Origin: Archegozetes longisetosus | Lineage: Eukaryota > Arthropoda > Arachnida > Sarcoptiformes > Trhypochthoniidae | Reading direction: 5' to 3' | Assembly: GCA_018873245.2 (NCBI GenBank) | Contig: JAEMBT020000009.1 | Coordinates: 9,341,288 to 9,405,287 of the forward strand | DNA: 64,000 nucleotides | Shown here: positions 63,888-64,000 of the stretch, in pieces | Numbering within the stretch: the stretch's first letter is position 1 | Layout: the number at the start of each line of letters is the position of its first letter | Notes under the pieces: generated by a model | Databases searched by the model: none | The model's input: the letters and a program-made list of their open reading frames with translations, nothing else | What the model was told of the DNA's origin: nothing | Program-made: the position numbers and the translations under genes

Positions 63888-64000
63888 TCAACCCATCATT
63901 TGTTTGAGCAATCCGTCCATAGTTGCGCCCCATACTTTGTATCCTTCAGGATTAAGGTGTAGCTTATCGTCTAAATACAAATTAGCTTTAACGGTGTTAA
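63888..64000 (-). CDS. SGNH/GDSL hydrolase, C-terminal end (partial at window edge)
   Basis: The last 36 codons on the minus strand end MDGLLKQMMG and stop at 63888. They contain YLDDKLHLNPEGYKVWG, which is the D-x-x-H block holding the catalytic Asp and His of SGNH/GDSL lipases and esterases, followed by the usual terminal helix. The rest of the gene lies to the right of the window. Related enzymes include platelet-activating-factor acetylhydrolase-like esterases; the substrate cannot be told from this piece. Confidence 0.72.
   Translation of the reverse strand, partial: NTVKANLYLDDKLHLNPEGYKVWGATMDGLLKQMMG

Overview
This looks like an AT-rich nuclear window from an arthropod, most likely a mite or other arachnid. 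Genes have introns, some very short (about 50-67 bp). The coding content is a chemosensory and secretory set (gustatory-receptor-like, ionotropic-receptor-like, DEG/ENaC-like, C-type lectin, carboxylesterase, GMC oxidoreductase, and a tandem family of small secreted proteins) embedded in transposable elements. The taxonomic call is inference; no rRNA or other marker gene is present.

Layout. 0-9 kb: a three-exon carboxylesterase with an intact catalytic triad (+), then a single-exon gustatory-receptor-like gene (-). 10-24 kb: a small TA-flanked MITE, then a 12.3-kb Ty3/gypsy-type LTR retroelement with an envelope gene. It lies on the minus strand with identical 206-bp LTRs, a 4-bp target duplication and a primer-binding site matching tRNA-Gln. 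Its gag-pol-env is broken by several frame changes. It also carries a second env-like ORF, a signal-peptide ORF with a splice donor in its leader and, on the opposite strand next to the 3' LTR, a spliced chromodomain gene. I regard that antisense chromodomain gene as the most unusual object in the window.

24-31 kb: a Foldback-like element built of 15-bp and 40-bp subrepeats with a perfect 9-bp target duplication, a piggyBac-type MITE, and a mariner element that contains a Merlin (IS1016-like) transposon. 27-40 kb: a segmental duplication carrying two GMC oxidoreductase copies. Both are pseudogenes, and the differences between the copies show which elements inserted after the duplication. 44-55 kb: three tandem copies of a gene for a small cysteine-containing secreted protein of unknown function, with MITEs between them and a decayed Tc1/mariner-type transposon. 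55-57 kb: a secreted C-type lectin with a coiled-coil tail.

58-64 kb: the C-terminal end of an ionotropic-receptor-like gene; a DEG/ENaC gene whose first transmembrane segment is split by a 1.2-kb element with a perfect 9-bp target duplication; a zinc-motif coding fragment; and the last 36 codons of an SGNH/GDSL hydrolase running off the right edge.

Functionally, the intact-looking genes are the carboxylesterase, the gustatory receptor, at least two of the three small secreted proteins and the lectin. The GMC copies, the DEG/ENaC gene, all DNA transposases and the retroelement polyprotein carry disablements.
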